The notes beneath the pieces are model-generated. The model was not told where the DNA came from. It saw only the letters and a list, made by a program, of their open reading frames with translations, and did not search any database. The translations under genes and the position numbers were made by a program. Below are positions 30,876-41,776 of a stretch of DNA of 64,000 nt, in pieces; position 1 is the stretch's first letter; the number at the start of each line of letters is the position of its first letter. The stretch covers positions 4,092,001 to 4,156,000 of the forward strand of contig NZ_CP010523.2 of NCBI RefSeq assembly GCF_000828055.2. The letters are read 5' to 3'. This DNA comes from Klebsiella variicola (GTDB lineage: Bacteria > Pseudomonadota > Gammaproteobacteria > Enterobacterales > Enterobacteriaceae).

Positions 30876-32018
30876 CTAGTGATCGAGATAGAGGTAGTTT
30901 TCCCAGCTTTTCATGCGGATCAGGATTTTGCGGATCAGCGACAGCTCTTTCAGGTGATCCGAGTAGACCGCCGCCTCGAGGGTCGCCCCCTGCGGCAGAG
31001 CGTATTCGGCAAAACGCGGATCGGTGACCTTCAGCACCACCAGCGCCCGGCCGTGGGTATTGAGCGCGTCTGTGGTCAGCAGTTTGCCCTGCCCCTGGAA
31101 CTGACTCTCGCCAATCGCCGGCAGCACGTCGGCCACTTCTCCGCGAAAGACGGTGCCCGGGATGGCCGGAAACATCAGCTCCGCGGGCTCGCCTTTGTGC
31201 AGGCGCTGCAGGGCGTTCTGGCGAAATGCCGCGACGTACTCCCGCGAGGCGGCGCCCTCCACCGGCACAAAGGTCATCAGCGGGATCATCCCCAGCGCAG
31301 TGGACATGGTACCCGGCCGTAAGCCGACGGTGCTGACATAGCCATCCTCCGGGGCGCGGACGACGGTGTTATCCAGCTGAAACTGGGCCTTCTGCAACTG
31401 CGCCAGCAGGGAGGCGACAGTGGTATTTTTGCCTTTCACCACCGACTCCAGCGCGTTGCGCGCCTGCACCACCTTCGCCTGAGCCGCGCTGACGCTGGCT
31501 TCATCGGCTTTCCACGTCTGCAGACGGGTATCAACCATTTGATCGGAGAAGGCACCCTGGGCGTGGCCCGCCCGATAGCGGGCATATTCCCGCCGCGACT
31601 GATCGCGCTGGGCCACCGCTCTGCTCAGCTCGGCCTGCGCCTGGCTTAACGCCGCGTTTAAGGAGAGCGCATCCTGACTGGCCGCTTTTATCTGCGCCTG
31701 CAGATCGTCCACTTTCGCCTGGAACGGCGTCGGGTCGAGGGTAAACAGCACATCGCCCTTATGCAGCATCTGGTTAGGCTTCACCGGTACGCTCTGCACC
31801 CGGCCGCGCACCTGCGACACAATCGGCACGGTGCGAAACACCTGGTTACCGACGTCGGTATAGGGGAAGTTGTAGTTCATCCCGAAGATCACCGCGCCAA
31901 TCAGGGCGATACCGCCGAGCACCGCCGTCGGTACGGTCCACTTATTGAGCGGGATGCGGAAGACTTTAAACACCACGATGCACAGCGCGGCGTAGGTCAG
32001 TAACATTAACGTTTCCAT
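30876..32018 (-). CDS. yibH: HlyD-family membrane-fusion protein, YibH-like
   Basis: A 380-residue inner-membrane periplasmic adaptor. The start ATG 32018 overlaps the yibI stop by one base (TAATG). An N-terminal anchor (about residues 3-45, with VPTAVLGGIALIGAVIFGMN) is followed by a biotinyl-lipoyl-like half (VSQVRGRVQSVPVKPNQMLH), a coiled-coil hairpin of about residues 95-200, and the second half VVRAPEDGYVSTVGLRPGTM. E. coli YibH is EmrA-like with unknown cargo. The yibI-yibH arrangement is conserved here. No dedicated MFS partner gene is adjacent. Confidence 0.88.
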   Translation of the reverse strand: METLMLLTYAALCIVVFKVFRIPLNKWTVPTAVLGGIALIGAVIFGMNYNFPYTDVGNQVFRTVPIVSQVRGRVQSVPVKPNQMLHKGDVLFTLDPTPFQAKVDDLQAQIKAASQDALSLNAALSQAQAELSRAVAQRDQSRREYARYRAGHAQGAFSDQMVDTRLQTWKADEASVSAAQAKVVQARNALESVVKGKNTTVASLLAQLQKAQFQLDNTVVRAPEDGYVSTVGLRPGTMSTALGMIPLMTFVPVEGAASREYVAAFRQNALQRLHKGEPAELMFPAIPGTVFRGEVADVLPAIGESQFQGQGKLLTTDALNTHGRALVVLKVTDPRFAEYALPQGATLEAAVYSDHLKELSLIRKILIRMKSWENYLYLDH

Positions 32019-32362
32019 TAGTTTGCCTCCTCCGCTTTCAGCGCAGCCACCTCGCGCTGGACCTGTTCCAGTTGCTGGACCACCGTTTCCAGACGCTGAT
32101 GCAGCGCCTGCTGATCGTCGGCAATGTGGCGCATTCCCCACCCGCGATCTTCGCGCCACAGCGTTGCCCAGATCCATAACAAAGGCCACAGGGCGTGCAA
32201 GGTAAATAAGCTGACCCAGCCGGCATAATGAATCGCATCCTGATGAGGATGGCGCCGCTCTTTGGCAATTTCATAAGGAATATCGTGAATAACAATCACG
32301 CCATAAAACAGTATTAAGGCCACGGCGATCAGAATGGCCAGCGCAACATAATCCAGGGTCAT
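32018..32362 (-). CDS. yibI: DUF3302 inner-membrane protein YibI
   Basis: A 114-residue protein clearly like E. coli YibI: LFYGVIVIHDIPYEIAKERR, then HPHQDAIHYAGWVSLFTLHA and LWPLLWIWATLW. It has two membrane spans (about residues 7-27 and 50-70) and a cytoplasmic C-terminal coiled coil (QALHQRLETVVQQLEQVQRE). It is translated together with yibH. Its function is unknown; co-conservation suggests a partner of the YibH adaptor. Confidence 0.9.
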   Translation of the reverse strand: MTLDYVALAILIAVALILFYGVIVIHDIPYEIAKERRHPHQDAIHYAGWVSLFTLHALWPLLWIWATLWREDRGWGMRHIADDQQALHQRLETVVQQLEQVQREVAALKAEEAN

Positions 32363-32496
32363 AAAATAACTCCAGAGTGAAAGGTTAACTTAATAAAACA
32401 GCCAGATTCAGACGTAACGGGGCCGGGGAAAAAGCGCGCTTAGCGCTTTCCCTGGCGGTGATAGCAACGTGATGGCGTGAATCTGCCGAATCGGGT

Positions 32497-33138
32497 TCAG
32501 AATTTCTCAGGAATATGACGGTCGATGGAGATCAGCTTGCCTTTTTTCACCGTGATATATCCCCCCTCGCGCAGCGCGGCCAGCACCTGGTACACATAGC
32601 TGCGCGAGAGATTGGTTCGTTTAATAATAAATGCCGACAGGCTCTCATGCTGACCACCATCGATTTCGCTGCGATATAGATAGCGCGACAGCATCGATTT
32701 AATGGTCTGAAAACTGGTCTGGCTGCCACGTTCATAGTGGGCATCAAGGGCAAATATGCCCATATAGGCCAGGATCGTGGTCAGCTCTTGCATATAGCCC
32801 GGCGACGAATGAAAGAATATTCGCTCAAAATCGCTGGCGGTTATTTTCGCCAGCTGGCATTCGCCCAGACACCGATAATAGAGCGCGACCGACGGACAAT
32901 AATGTTCCAGTAATCCTAACGGCATATGCGCGATAACAATCCCGACCAGGTTCTGCTCATCACCAAAGGCCAACGTCATTTGCCCCTGCAGCAGAAAGTA
33001 GAGATAGCCCGGCTGCGGAATAAAGCCCTGGTCTTTGCCCAAACTCAGCGTTTCACTGCAGGCGATCACCGCCGGCAGATGCGTGGTCAGCGTCAGCTTC
33101 TGGTACCGATCGTAAATATCGCCAAAACTGAGGTTCAT
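32497..33138 (-). CDS. IprA/YaiV-like cyclic-nucleotide-domain winged-helix regulator
   Basis: A 213-residue regulator starting at ATG 33138, which has AAAGGAG nine bases upstream; the frame extends to 33279 without a site. The N-terminal part (about residues 35-100) looks like a CRP-type sensory barrel but without a complete cAMP signature. The C-terminal winged helix (TNLSRSYVYQVLAALREGGY, KKGKLISIDRHIPEKF) closely resembles E. coli YaiV/IprA, linked to peroxide resistance in Salmonella. The partner genes are not evident. It is divergent from scrK. Confidence 0.83.
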   Translation of the reverse strand: MNLSFGDIYDRYQKLTLTTHLPAVIACSETLSLGKDQGFIPQPGYLYFLLQGQMTLAFGDEQNLVGIVIAHMPLGLLEHYCPSVALYYRCLGECQLAKITASDFERIFFHSSPGYMQELTTILAYMGIFALDAHYERGSQTSFQTIKSMLSRYLYRSEIDGGQHESLSAFIIKRTNLSRSYVYQVLAALREGGYITVKKGKLISIDRHIPEKF

Positions 33139-33335
33139 CGCGCTGCGCACTCCTTTACCTTTGGCCACCGCGGCGGGGCTAACCGCGACCTGTTGAACTA
33201 TACCTAAGCGGGTGGGGAAGGAAAAGTCCAGATCTGGAGTGGCGAAATATTTCGCCTGGCTCACATTTTTTACCCTCACCTCCCTGTTTCGTGACCCGAT
33301 CGTTCCGCTTACCGGTGGGCTATGCTTTAATTAGC

Positions 33336-33347
33336 TAAACCGGTTTA
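33336..33347. promoter_or_regulatory. scrK: ScrR operator upstream of scrK
   Basis: TAAACCGGTTTA is a perfect 12-bp palindrome 29 bases before the scrK start. The same sequence occurs twice before scrY, as expected for the ScrR operator. Confidence 0.85.
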
Positions 33348-33376
33348 ACATAGTTTAGCTAAGAGGAATTTGTCGA

Positions 33377-34300
33377 ATGAATGGAAAAATCTGGGTACTC
33401 GGCGATGCGGTCGTTGATCTCCTGCCCGATGGCGAGGGCCGCCTGCTGCAATGCCCCGGCGGCGCACCGGCCAACGTCGCGGTCGGCGTGGCGCGGCTCG
33501 GCGGCGACAGCGGGTTTATTGGCCGCGTCGGCGACGATCCCTTCGGCCGCTTTATGCGTCACACCCTGGCGCAGGAGAAGGTCGATGTGAATTATATGCG
33601 CCTCGACGCCGCGCAGCGCACCTCCACCGTGGTGGTCGATCTCGATCAGCACGGGGAGCGCACCTTTACCTTTATGGTCCGTCCGAGCGCCGACCTGTTC
33701 CTTCAGCCCGAGGATCTCCCGCCGTTTGCCGCCGGCCAGTGGCTGCACGTCTGCTCCATCGCTCTCAGCGCCGAGCCGAGCCGCAGCACGGCATTCGCGG
33801 CAATGGAGGCGATAAAACGCGCCGGGGGCTATGTCAGCTTCGACCCCAATATCCGCAGCGACCTGTGGCAGGATCCGCAGGACCTGCGTGACTGTCTCGA
33901 CCGGGCGCTGGCCCTCGCCGACGCCATAAAACTCTCGGAAGAGGAGCTGGCCTTTGTCAGCGGCAGCGACGACATCGTCAGCGGCATCGCCCGGCTGAAC
34001 GCCCGCTTCCAGCCGACGCTGCTGCTGGTGACCCAGGGCAAAGCGGGGGTCCAGGCCGCCCTGCGCGGGCAGGTTAGCCACTTCCCCGCTCGCCCGGTGG
34101 TGGCCGTTGATACCACTGGCGCCGGCGATGCCTTTGTCGCCGGGCTGCTCGCCGGCCTCGCCGCTCACGGTATCCCTGACAACCTCGCCGCGCTGGCTCC
34201 CGACCTTACGCTGGCGCAAACCTGCGGCGCGCTGGCCACCACCGCCAAAGGCGCCATGACCGCCCTGCCCTACAGGGACGATCTTCAGCGCTCGCTGTGA
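33377..34300 (+). CDS. scrK: Fructokinase ScrK
   Basis: A 307-residue PfkB-family sugar kinase, the usual ScrK length. It phosphorylates the fructose released by ScrB to fructose 6-phosphate. The N-terminal substrate motif CPGGAPANVAVGVARLGGDS is near residue 27, and the PfkB C-terminal signature DTTGAGDAFVAGLL, with the catalytic Asp in GAGD, is near residue 250. AGAGGAA precedes the start. It is first in the sucrose regulon and has its own ScrR-controlled promoter. Confidence 0.95.
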   Translation: MNGKIWVLGDAVVDLLPDGEGRLLQCPGGAPANVAVGVARLGGDSGFIGRVGDDPFGRFMRHTLAQEKVDVNYMRLDAAQRTSTVVVDLDQHGERTFTFMVRPSADLFLQPEDLPPFAAGQWLHVCSIALSAEPSRSTAFAAMEAIKRAGGYVSFDPNIRSDLWQDPQDLRDCLDRALALADAIKLSEEELAFVSGSDDIVSGIARLNARFQPTLLLVTQGKAGVQAALRGQVSHFPARPVVAVDTTGAGDAFVAGLLAGLAAHGIPDNLAALAPDLTLAQTCGALATTAKGAMTALPYRDDLQRSL

Positions 34301-34306
34301 TCCCGT

Positions 34307-34325
34307 TGGGCCGGCTAACGGCCCA
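34307..34325 (+). terminator. Hairpin after scrK
   Basis: TGGGCCG (34307-34313) pairs with CGGCCCA (34319-34325) across GCTAA, followed by CTTTG. It probably limits read-through from scrK into the scrYABR promoter. Confidence 0.5.
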
Positions 34326-34349
34326 CTTTGCTGGCGACATCACAATTCT

Positions 34350-34419
34350 TAAACCGGTTTAGCAATTTTTATTTTCACCGCGTTACTGACATGTTTACCA
34401 TATTAATTAAACCGGTTTA
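34350..34419. promoter_or_regulatory. scrY: Two ScrR operators upstream of scrYABR
   Basis: TAAACCGGTTTA occurs at 34350-34361 and 34408-34419, 58 bases apart. With the copy before scrK this makes three identical sites in the regulon. ScrR repression is relieved by fructose or fructose 1-phosphate in known systems. Confidence 0.85.
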
Positions 34420-34442
34420 GCAAAAGTTAGCACACTCACTGA

Positions 34443-35984
<1,542 letters not shown>

Positions 35985-36029
35985 CGGTAACCCGGACGAC
36001 AGGGTAAATAACACATAAATATAAGGTTC

Positions 36030-36055
36030 GCGGCGCCTGCCACGGCTGGCGCCGC
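36030..36055 (+). other. Strong intra-operon hairpin between scrY and scrA
   Basis: GCGGCGCC (36030-36037) pairs with GGCGCCGC (36048-36055) with a 10-base loop and no T-run. It may stabilise the scrY part of the message or reduce read-through into scrA. Confidence 0.5.
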
Positions 36056-36088
36056 CCACGCCATATCATCATGCATTTAGAGGGTACT

Positions 36089-37459
36089 ATGGATTTTGAT
36101 CAGATTTCCCGCTCACTGCTTCCCCTGTTGGGCGGCAAGGAAAATATCGCCAGCGCCGCGCACTGCGCCACCCGCCTGCGGCTGGTGCTGGTCGACGACG
36201 CGCTCGCCGACCAACAGGCCATTGGCAAAATCGACGGGGTGAAAGGCTGCTTTCGCAATGCCGGACAGATGCAGATCATCTTCGGCACCGGGGTGGTCAA
36301 TAAAGTCTATGCCGCCTTTATCCAGGCCGCAGGCATCAGCGAATCAAGCAAATCCGAAGCCGCCGACCTGGCCGCGAAAAAGCTGAACCCGTTCCAGCGC
36401 ATCGCCCGCCTGCTGTCCAACATTTTCGTACCGATTATTCCCGCCATCGTCGCCTCCGGCCTGCTGATGGGCCTGTTGGGGATGGTGAAAACCTACGGTT
36501 GGGTCGACCCGAGCAATGCTATCTATATCATGCTGGATATGTGCAGCTCGGCAGCGTTTATCATTCTGCCGATCCTGATCGGCTTTACCGCCGCCCGCGA
36601 ATTTGGCGGTAACCCTTATCTGGGCGCGACCCTTGGCGGGATCCTCACCCACCCGGCGCTGACCAACGCCTGGGGCGTCGCCGCCGGCTTCCACACCATG
36701 AATTTCTTCGGCATCGAAGTGGCGATGATCGGCTACCAGGGCACCGTCTTCCCGGTGCTGCTGGCGGTGTGGTTTATGAGCATGGTCGAGAAACGGCTGC
36801 GCCGCGTTATCCCTGACGCGCTGGACCTGATCCTCACCCCGTTCCTGACGGTGATTATCTCCGGCTTTATCGCCCTGCTGCTGATCGGCCCGGCCGGTCG
36901 CGCGCTCGGCGACGGTATTTCGTTTATCCTCAGCACGCTTATCAGCCACGCCGGCTGGCTGGCGGGCCTGCTGTTCGGCGGCCTCTACTCGGTGATCGTC
37001 ATTACCGGTATCCATCACAGCTTCCATGCCATCGAGGCGGGTCTGCTGGGCAACCCATCGATTGGCGTCAACTTCCTGTTGCCGATCTGGGCGATGGCCA
37101 ACGTCGCTCAGGGCGGCGCCTGCTTTGCGGTGTGGTTTAAAACCAAAGATGCCAAAATCAAAGCCATCACCCTGCCGTCGGCGTTTTCGGCGATGCTGGG
37201 GATCACGGAAGCGGCAATCTTCGGGATTAACCTGCGCTTTGTGAAGCCGTTCATCGCCGCGCTGGTCGGTGGTGCCGCCGGCGGCGCCTGGGTGGTGTCA
37301 ATGCACGTCTATATGACCGCGGTGGGCCTGACGGCGATCCCGGGGATGGCCATCGTGCAGGCCAGCTCGCTGCTGAACTACATTATCGGAATGGCGATCG
37401 CCTTCGCCGTGGCCTTCATGCTCTCTCTGACGCTGAAATACAAAACGGACGCTGAATAA
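36089..37459 (+). CDS. scrA: Sucrose-specific PTS enzyme IIBC, ScrA
   Basis: A 456-residue transporter that imports sucrose as sucrose 6-phosphate. AGAGGG precedes ATG 36089. The N-terminal IIB domain has the phosphorylated Cys26 in AAHCATRLRL. The IIC domain has about ten spans, with the conserved GIHHSFHAIEAGLLGN near residue 308. No IIA domain is encoded here, consistent with use of the glucose IIA (Crr) known for ScrA. It overlaps scrB by one base. Confidence 0.97.
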   Translation: MDFDQISRSLLPLLGGKENIASAAHCATRLRLVLVDDALADQQAIGKIDGVKGCFRNAGQMQIIFGTGVVNKVYAAFIQAAGISESSKSEAADLAAKKLNPFQRIARLLSNIFVPIIPAIVASGLLMGLLGMVKTYGWVDPSNAIYIMLDMCSSAAFIILPILIGFTAAREFGGNPYLGATLGGILTHPALTNAWGVAAGFHTMNFFGIEVAMIGYQGTVFPVLLAVWFMSMVEKRLRRVIPDALDLILTPFLTVIISGFIALLLIGPAGRALGDGISFILSTLISHAGWLAGLLFGGLYSVIVITGIHHSFHAIEAGLLGNPSIGVNFLLPIWAMANVAQGGACFAVWFKTKDAKIKAITLPSAFSAMLGITEAAIFGINLRFVKPFIAALVGGAAGGAWVVSMHVYMTAVGLTAIPGMAIVQASSLLNYIIGMAIAFAVAFMLSLTLKYKTDAE

Positions 37460-38859
37460 TGTCATTACCGTCACGCCTGCCTGCGATCCTGCAGGCCGTT
37501 ATGCAGGGCCAGCCGCAGGCGCTGGCCGACAGCCATTATCCGCAATGGCATCTGGCGCCGGTCAGCGGACTGCTGAACGATCCCAACGGCTTTTGCCAGG
37601 TCGCCGGGCGTTACCACCTGTTTTATCAGTGGAACCCGCTCGCCTGTGACCATACCTATAAGTGCTGGGGACACTGGAGTTCAGCCGATCTGCTGCACTG
37701 GCGGCATGAACCTATCGCCCTGATGCCGGACGAAGAGTATGACCGCAACGGCTGCTACTCCGGCAGCGCGGTCGAGTTCGAGGGCGCCCTGACCCTGTGC
37801 TACACCGGCAACGTGAAATTCCCCGACGGCGGGCGTACCGCCTGGCAGTGCCTGGCGACAGAGAATGCCGATGGCACCTTCCGCAAGCTGGGGCCGGTGC
37901 TGCCGCTCCCTGACGGTTACACCGGCCATGTACGCGACCCCAAGGTGTGGCAGCAGGACGGGCGCTGGTACATGGTCCTCGGCGCGCAGGATTTGCAACA
38001 GCACGGTAAAGTGCTGCTGTTCACCGCCAGCGATCTGCGGGAGTGGCGCCTGGTGGGCGAGATCGCCGGACATGGCGTTAACGGTCTGGCGAACGGCGGC
38101 TATATGTGGGAGTGCCCGGATCTCTTTCCGCTGGCGGATACCCACCTGCTGATCTGCTGCCCGCAGGGGCTGGCCCGTGAAGCGCAGCGCTTTCTCAATA
38201 CCTATCCTGCGGTGTGGATGGCAGGCCGCTTCGACGCCGAGCGCGGCACCTTCGACCACGGCCCGCTGCACGAGCTGGACAGCGGGTTTGAGTTCTACGC
38301 GCCGCAGACCATGCTGGCCGAGGATGGCCGCCGTCTGCTGGTCGGCTGGATGGGCGTCCCGGACGGGGAAGAGATGCATCAACCCACCCGCGCACAGGGA
38401 TGGATCCACCAGATGACCTGCGTGCGCGAGCTGGAGTGGCAGGCGGGCACCCTGTATCAGCGCCCGCTGCGCGAGCTGGCTGCTCTGCGCGAGGAAGCCC
38501 AGGGCTGGCGCGGGCAGACCCTGCCCCTCGCCCCGATGGAGCTGGCCTTTGACATCGCCCCCAACAGTACGCTGGGGCTGGACTTTGCCGGCGCCCTGCA
38601 GCTCACCGCCAACCGCGACGGCCTGCGTCTGTCGCGCCGCGGGCTGCAGACCGCCGAGATGCATCACCGCTACTGGCGCGGCGAAGCGCGGCGCCTGCGG
38701 ATCTTTATCGACCGCTCCAGCGTGGAAATTTTCATCAACGATGGCGAAGGGGTGATGAGCAGCCGCTTCTTCCCGGGCTATCCGGGGCAGTTAATCTTCA
38801 GCGGTGCGACGCCGGTGGCATTCTGCCGCTGGCTGCTGCGGCCATGCATGGTAGTATAA
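37459..38859 (+). CDS. scrB: Sucrose-6-phosphate hydrolase ScrB
   Basis: A 466-residue GH32 invertase that splits sucrose 6-phosphate into glucose 6-phosphate and fructose. The nucleophile Asp41 lies in GLLNDPNGF, the transition-state stabiliser in HVRDPKVW, and the acid/base Glu in WECPDLF. A C-terminal beta-sandwich contains DRSSVEIFINDGE. The ATG overlaps the scrA stop (TAATG). Fructose then goes to ScrK. Confidence 0.97.
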   Translation: MSLPSRLPAILQAVMQGQPQALADSHYPQWHLAPVSGLLNDPNGFCQVAGRYHLFYQWNPLACDHTYKCWGHWSSADLLHWRHEPIALMPDEEYDRNGCYSGSAVEFEGALTLCYTGNVKFPDGGRTAWQCLATENADGTFRKLGPVLPLPDGYTGHVRDPKVWQQDGRWYMVLGAQDLQQHGKVLLFTASDLREWRLVGEIAGHGVNGLANGGYMWECPDLFPLADTHLLICCPQGLAREAQRFLNTYPAVWMAGRFDAERGTFDHGPLHELDSGFEFYAPQTMLAEDGRRLLVGWMGVPDGEEMHQPTRAQGWIHQMTCVRELEWQAGTLYQRPLRELAALREEAQGWRGQTLPLAPMELAFDIAPNSTLGLDFAGALQLTANRDGLRLSRRGLQTAEMHHRYWRGEARRLRIFIDRSSVEIFINDGEGVMSSRFFPGYPGQLIFSGATPVAFCRWLLRPCMVV

Positions 38860-38888
38860 GCGTTTTGCTTTCAGGCTCCTGAGTGGTG

Positions 38889-39893
38889 ATGAAAACCAAA
38901 CGCGTAACTATCAAAGATATCGCCGAACTGGCGGGCGTCTCCAAAGCGACCGCCAGTCTGGTGCTCAACGGCCGTGGCAAAGAGCTGCGCGTGGCGCAGG
39001 AGACGCGCGAGCGCGTGCTGGCGATCGCCCGCGAGCAGCACTATCAGCCCAGCATTCATGCGCGCTCGCTGCGCGATAACCGCAGCCATACCATTGGCCT
39101 GGTGGTACCGGAGATCACCAACTACGGGTTTGCCGTTTTCTCCCATGAGCTTGAGACGCTCTGCCGGGAAGCTGGCGTGCAGCTGCTTATCTCCTGCACC
39201 GACGAAAACCCCGGCCAGGAGAGCGTGGTGGTCAATAATATGATTGCCCGCCAGGTCGACGGGCTGATCGTCGCCTCGTGCATGCACAGCGATGCCGACT
39301 ACCTGAAGCTCAGCGAACAGCTGCCGGTGGTGCTTTTTGACCGCTCCCCCAGCGACAGCGCCCTGCCGCTGGTGATGACCGACTCGGTGACGCCAACCGC
39401 CGAGCTGATCTCCCGCATTGCGCCTCAGCATGCGGACGAGTTCTGGTTTCTCGGCGGCCAGCCGCGGCTGTCGCCGTCGCGCGACCGGCTGGCGGGATTC
39501 ACGCAAGGCCTGGCTCAGGCGGGGGTCACGCTGCGACCTGAGTGGGTGATCAACGGCAACTACCACCCCAGCTCCGGGTATGAGATGTTCGCGGCGCTCT
39601 GCGCGCGGCTGGGACGTCCGCCGAAGGCCTTGTTTACCGCGGCCTGCGGCCTGCTCGAAGGGGTACTGCGCTACATGAGCCAGCATCATCTGCTGGACTC
39701 CAATATTCATCTCGCCAGCTTCGACGATCACTACCTGTATGATTCGCTTTCCCTGCGCATTGATACCGTGCAGCAGGATAATCGCCAGCTGGCCTGGCAC
39801 TGCTACGATCTGCTCAGCCAGCTGATCGACGGCCAGGCGCCGGAGCCGCTCCAGCGCTACCTCCCCGCCACCCTGCAGTTTCGCCATCCCTGA
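38889..39893 (+). CDS. scrR: Sucrose operon repressor ScrR
   Basis: A 334-residue LacI-family repressor starting at ATG 38889; an in-frame ATG two codons earlier is possible. The helix-turn-helix is [20 protein letters not shown], with the hinge [13 protein letters not shown]. The effector domain starts near [15 protein letters not shown]. Three perfect TAAACCGGTTTA palindromes in the regulon are its expected sites. It is the last gene of scrYABR and is convergent, at 15 bases, with the membrane protein gene at 39909. Confidence 0.96.
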   Translation: MKTKRVTIKDIAELAGVSKATASLVLNGRGKELRVAQETRERVLAIAREQHYQPSIHARSLRDNRSHTIGLVVPEITNYGFAVFSHELETLCREAGVQLLISCTDENPGQESVVVNNMIARQVDGLIVASCMHSDADYLKLSEQLPVVLFDRSPSDSALPLVMTDSVTPTAELISRIAPQHADEFWFLGGQPRLSPSRDRLAGFTQGLAQAGVTLRPEWVINGNYHPSSGYEMFAALCARLGRPPKALFTAACGLLEGVLRYMSQHHLLDSNIHLASFDDHYLYDSLSLRIDTVQQDNRQLAWHCYDLLSQLIDGQAPEPLQRYLPATLQFRHP

Positions 39894-39908
39894 CGGCGCC
39901 GTCGGCAA

Positions 39909-40550
39909 TTAGCGTTTTCGCCGGGCGCGCGCTGCCTGCCTCACCGCCAGCAGCGCACCGGCAAACAGCATGCCCAGGCCGATCGTCACCGGCCAGCGGT
40001 AAGCCATCAGTAACGAGGGCAATCCGCCGTCCGGCGCCAGCACCACCAGATTCCAGCCCGTTAGCCCCGCCTCGCCGTTCAGCGCGCGGGTTAACATCCG
40101 CTGGTGCGGGGCGAAAGGCTGGATAGTCTGGTAGTGGCTGCCGAACAGCGGCGGCTGCATCTCCCTGGGGAACTGCGCCTGCACCTGGGCCAGTACGCTG
40201 GCCGGCAGCGCATGCGACGCCGCCAGCAGATGCCCGTCGCCATTCACCAGCAGCAGTTGATAATGCCGCTGCCGGGCGAGGGTATGGAGTTCGGCGCGCA
40301 TCGCCGCCAACGGCCAGGCGGCTTCCCGCTGCGGCGCCGGCGTGTTCATTCGCCGCTCAAGGCGTTGCGCCACCCACTGCGCATCCTCCTCCAGCTGGCG
40401 GGTCTGCATCTCACGGTAAACCTCTCTGGCCGGCAAATTCACGCCCCGACCGAGCGCCAGGATCGCCAGTCCGGCGATCAGCGTGACGATAATGCCCCTG
40501 CTTGCCGGTCGCCAGAGCGGCGAGGATTTGACGACGGATGGTGTATTCAT
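39909..40550 (-). CDS. Inner-membrane protein with periplasmic sensor-like domain, no output domain
   Basis: A 213-residue protein starting at ATG 40550 with TGGAG upstream. There are two membrane spans, about residues 18-36 (GIIVTLIAGLAILALGRG) and 180-203 (WPVTIGLGMLFAGALLAV), around a 140-residue periplasmic domain. The domain has segments typical of Cache or PAS-like sensors (YQLLLVNGDGHLLAASHAL, GWNLVVLAPDGGLPS). The cytoplasmic end is only a basic tail (RQAARARRKR), so no kinase, cyclase or methyl-accepting domain follows. I do not recognise it. It may be a truncated sensor or work with a partner. Confidence 0.7.
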   Translation of the reverse strand: MNTPSVVKSSPLWRPASRGIIVTLIAGLAILALGRGVNLPAREVYREMQTRQLEEDAQWVAQRLERRMNTPAPQREAAWPLAAMRAELHTLARQRHYQLLLVNGDGHLLAASHALPASVLAQVQAQFPREMQPPLFGSHYQTIQPFAPHQRMLTRALNGEAGLTGWNLVVLAPDGGLPSLLMAYRWPVTIGLGMLFAGALLAVRQAARARRKR

Positions 40551-40734
40551 ACGACTCCAGAAACCGGAGGCCACGCATGGGCCCCCTGACGAATAGACAA
40601 CGGAAGTGGCAAAACTGTACAGGATGAGCCGCGTGGGCAAAACAGACAGCCGCGCCTGGCGGGGCGTATTTTGTTTATTTCTGGACAGGACGGGCGGCAA
40701 CGACATCCTTCGCCGCTGCCGCCCGTTGATAAGA

Positions 40735-41766
40735 TTAGTGTTTTTTCCGGTTGCGACGCATGTCGATGGTCACCGCGGCGACAATAATGATGCCCTTAAT
40801 AATATCCTGCACGTAGGCATCGACGCCGACAAAGGTAAAACCGCTTTTGATCAGACCAAGGATCATCGCGCCAATCAGGGTGCCGGTAATGCGCCCCACC
40901 CCGCCCATTAAGCTGCTGCCGCCGATCACCGCGGCGGCAATCGCGTCCAGCTCGTAGGACATCCCCATGCTCGACTGGCCGCTGCTGACGCGCGCCGCCA
41001 GCACCACCCCCGCCAGCCCGGAGAGCGCCCCGGCGATGGTGTAGACAATCACCAGGTACTTATTCACGTTGATGCCGGACACTTTGGCCGAGGTCATGTT
41101 GCCGCCGATGGCATACACATATTTGCCATAACGGGTATGCTTCAGCGCAATGTGAAACACGGCGGCGATCACGAAGAAGATAATCACCGGCATCGCCCCC
41201 TGACCTATCGCCGTAAAGCTGTCGGAGAGGAAGCTGATCGGGTTGCCCTGGGTGTAATACTGCGCCAGACCGCGCGCCGAAACCATCATCCCGAGGGTGG
41301 CAATAAACGGCGGAATACCGGTCCGCGTCACCAGAAAACCGTTGGTCAGGCCGCACAGCAGGCCGACGCCGATCCCCGCGCAAATGGGGATCACCGCCGG
41401 CAGGTTGACCAGCGCCGGGAACATCGGCGACAGGCTGTCGGAAGTTTGCGCCAGGCTCGCCGCCACCACCGCCGCAAGGGCGATAACCGAGCCGGAGGAG
41501 AGGTCAATCCCGGTGGTGATGATCACCTGGGTGACGCCGACGGCGATGATGCCGATGATCGCCACCTGCAGCACAATCAGCACCAGGCGGTTGGTATTGA
41601 GCAGGAACGACTGGTCGCGAACATACCAGCCGGCAATTTCAAAAGTCAGGGCAATCACCAGCATCACCACAAAGATGCCGGTATCTTTCGGCATTTTATG
41701 CCGCAAATTAGCGAAGAAGGAGGAACCCTCGCTGGCCGGAGCCGCCGTTAATTTCATATTACTCAT
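40735..41766 (-). CDS. Sugar/cyclitol ABC transporter permease (RbsC/IatP-like)
   Basis: A 343-residue inner-membrane permease with about ten spans, taken from ATG 41766. Family motifs include GVTQVIITTGIDLSSGSVIA near residue 82, GLTNGFLVTRTGIPPFIATL, and GGNMTSAKVSGINVNKYLVI. It forms a transporter with the ATPase encoded 10 bases upstream and the binding protein at 43294. The group contains ribose, myo-inositol and related systems. Nearby cyclitol-type dehydrogenases favour an inositol-like or glycoside substrate, by inference. Confidence 0.9.
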   Translation of the reverse strand: MSNMKLTAAPASEGSSFFANLRHKMPKDTGIFVVMLVIALTFEIAGWYVRDQSFLLNTNRLVLIVLQVAIIGIIAVGVTQVIITTGIDLSSGSVIALAAVVAASLAQTSDSLSPMFPALVNLPAVIPICAGIGVGLLCGLTNGFLVTRTGIPPFIATLGMMVSARGLAQYYTQGNPISFLSDSFTAIGQGAMPVIIFFVIAAVFHIALKHTRYGKYVYAIGGNMTSAKVSGINVNKYLVIVYTIAGALSGLAGVVLAARVSSGQSSMGMSYELDAIAAAVIGGSSLMGGVGRITGTLIGAMILGLIKSGFTFVGVDAYVQDIIKGIIIVAAVTIDMRRNRKKH

Positions 41767-41776
41767 TCTCTGTGCC

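Noticed and set aside
33336-34419. AAACCGGTTT palindromes as possible attachment sites
   Set aside because: Their position before scrK and scrY and the presence of ScrR explain them as operators.
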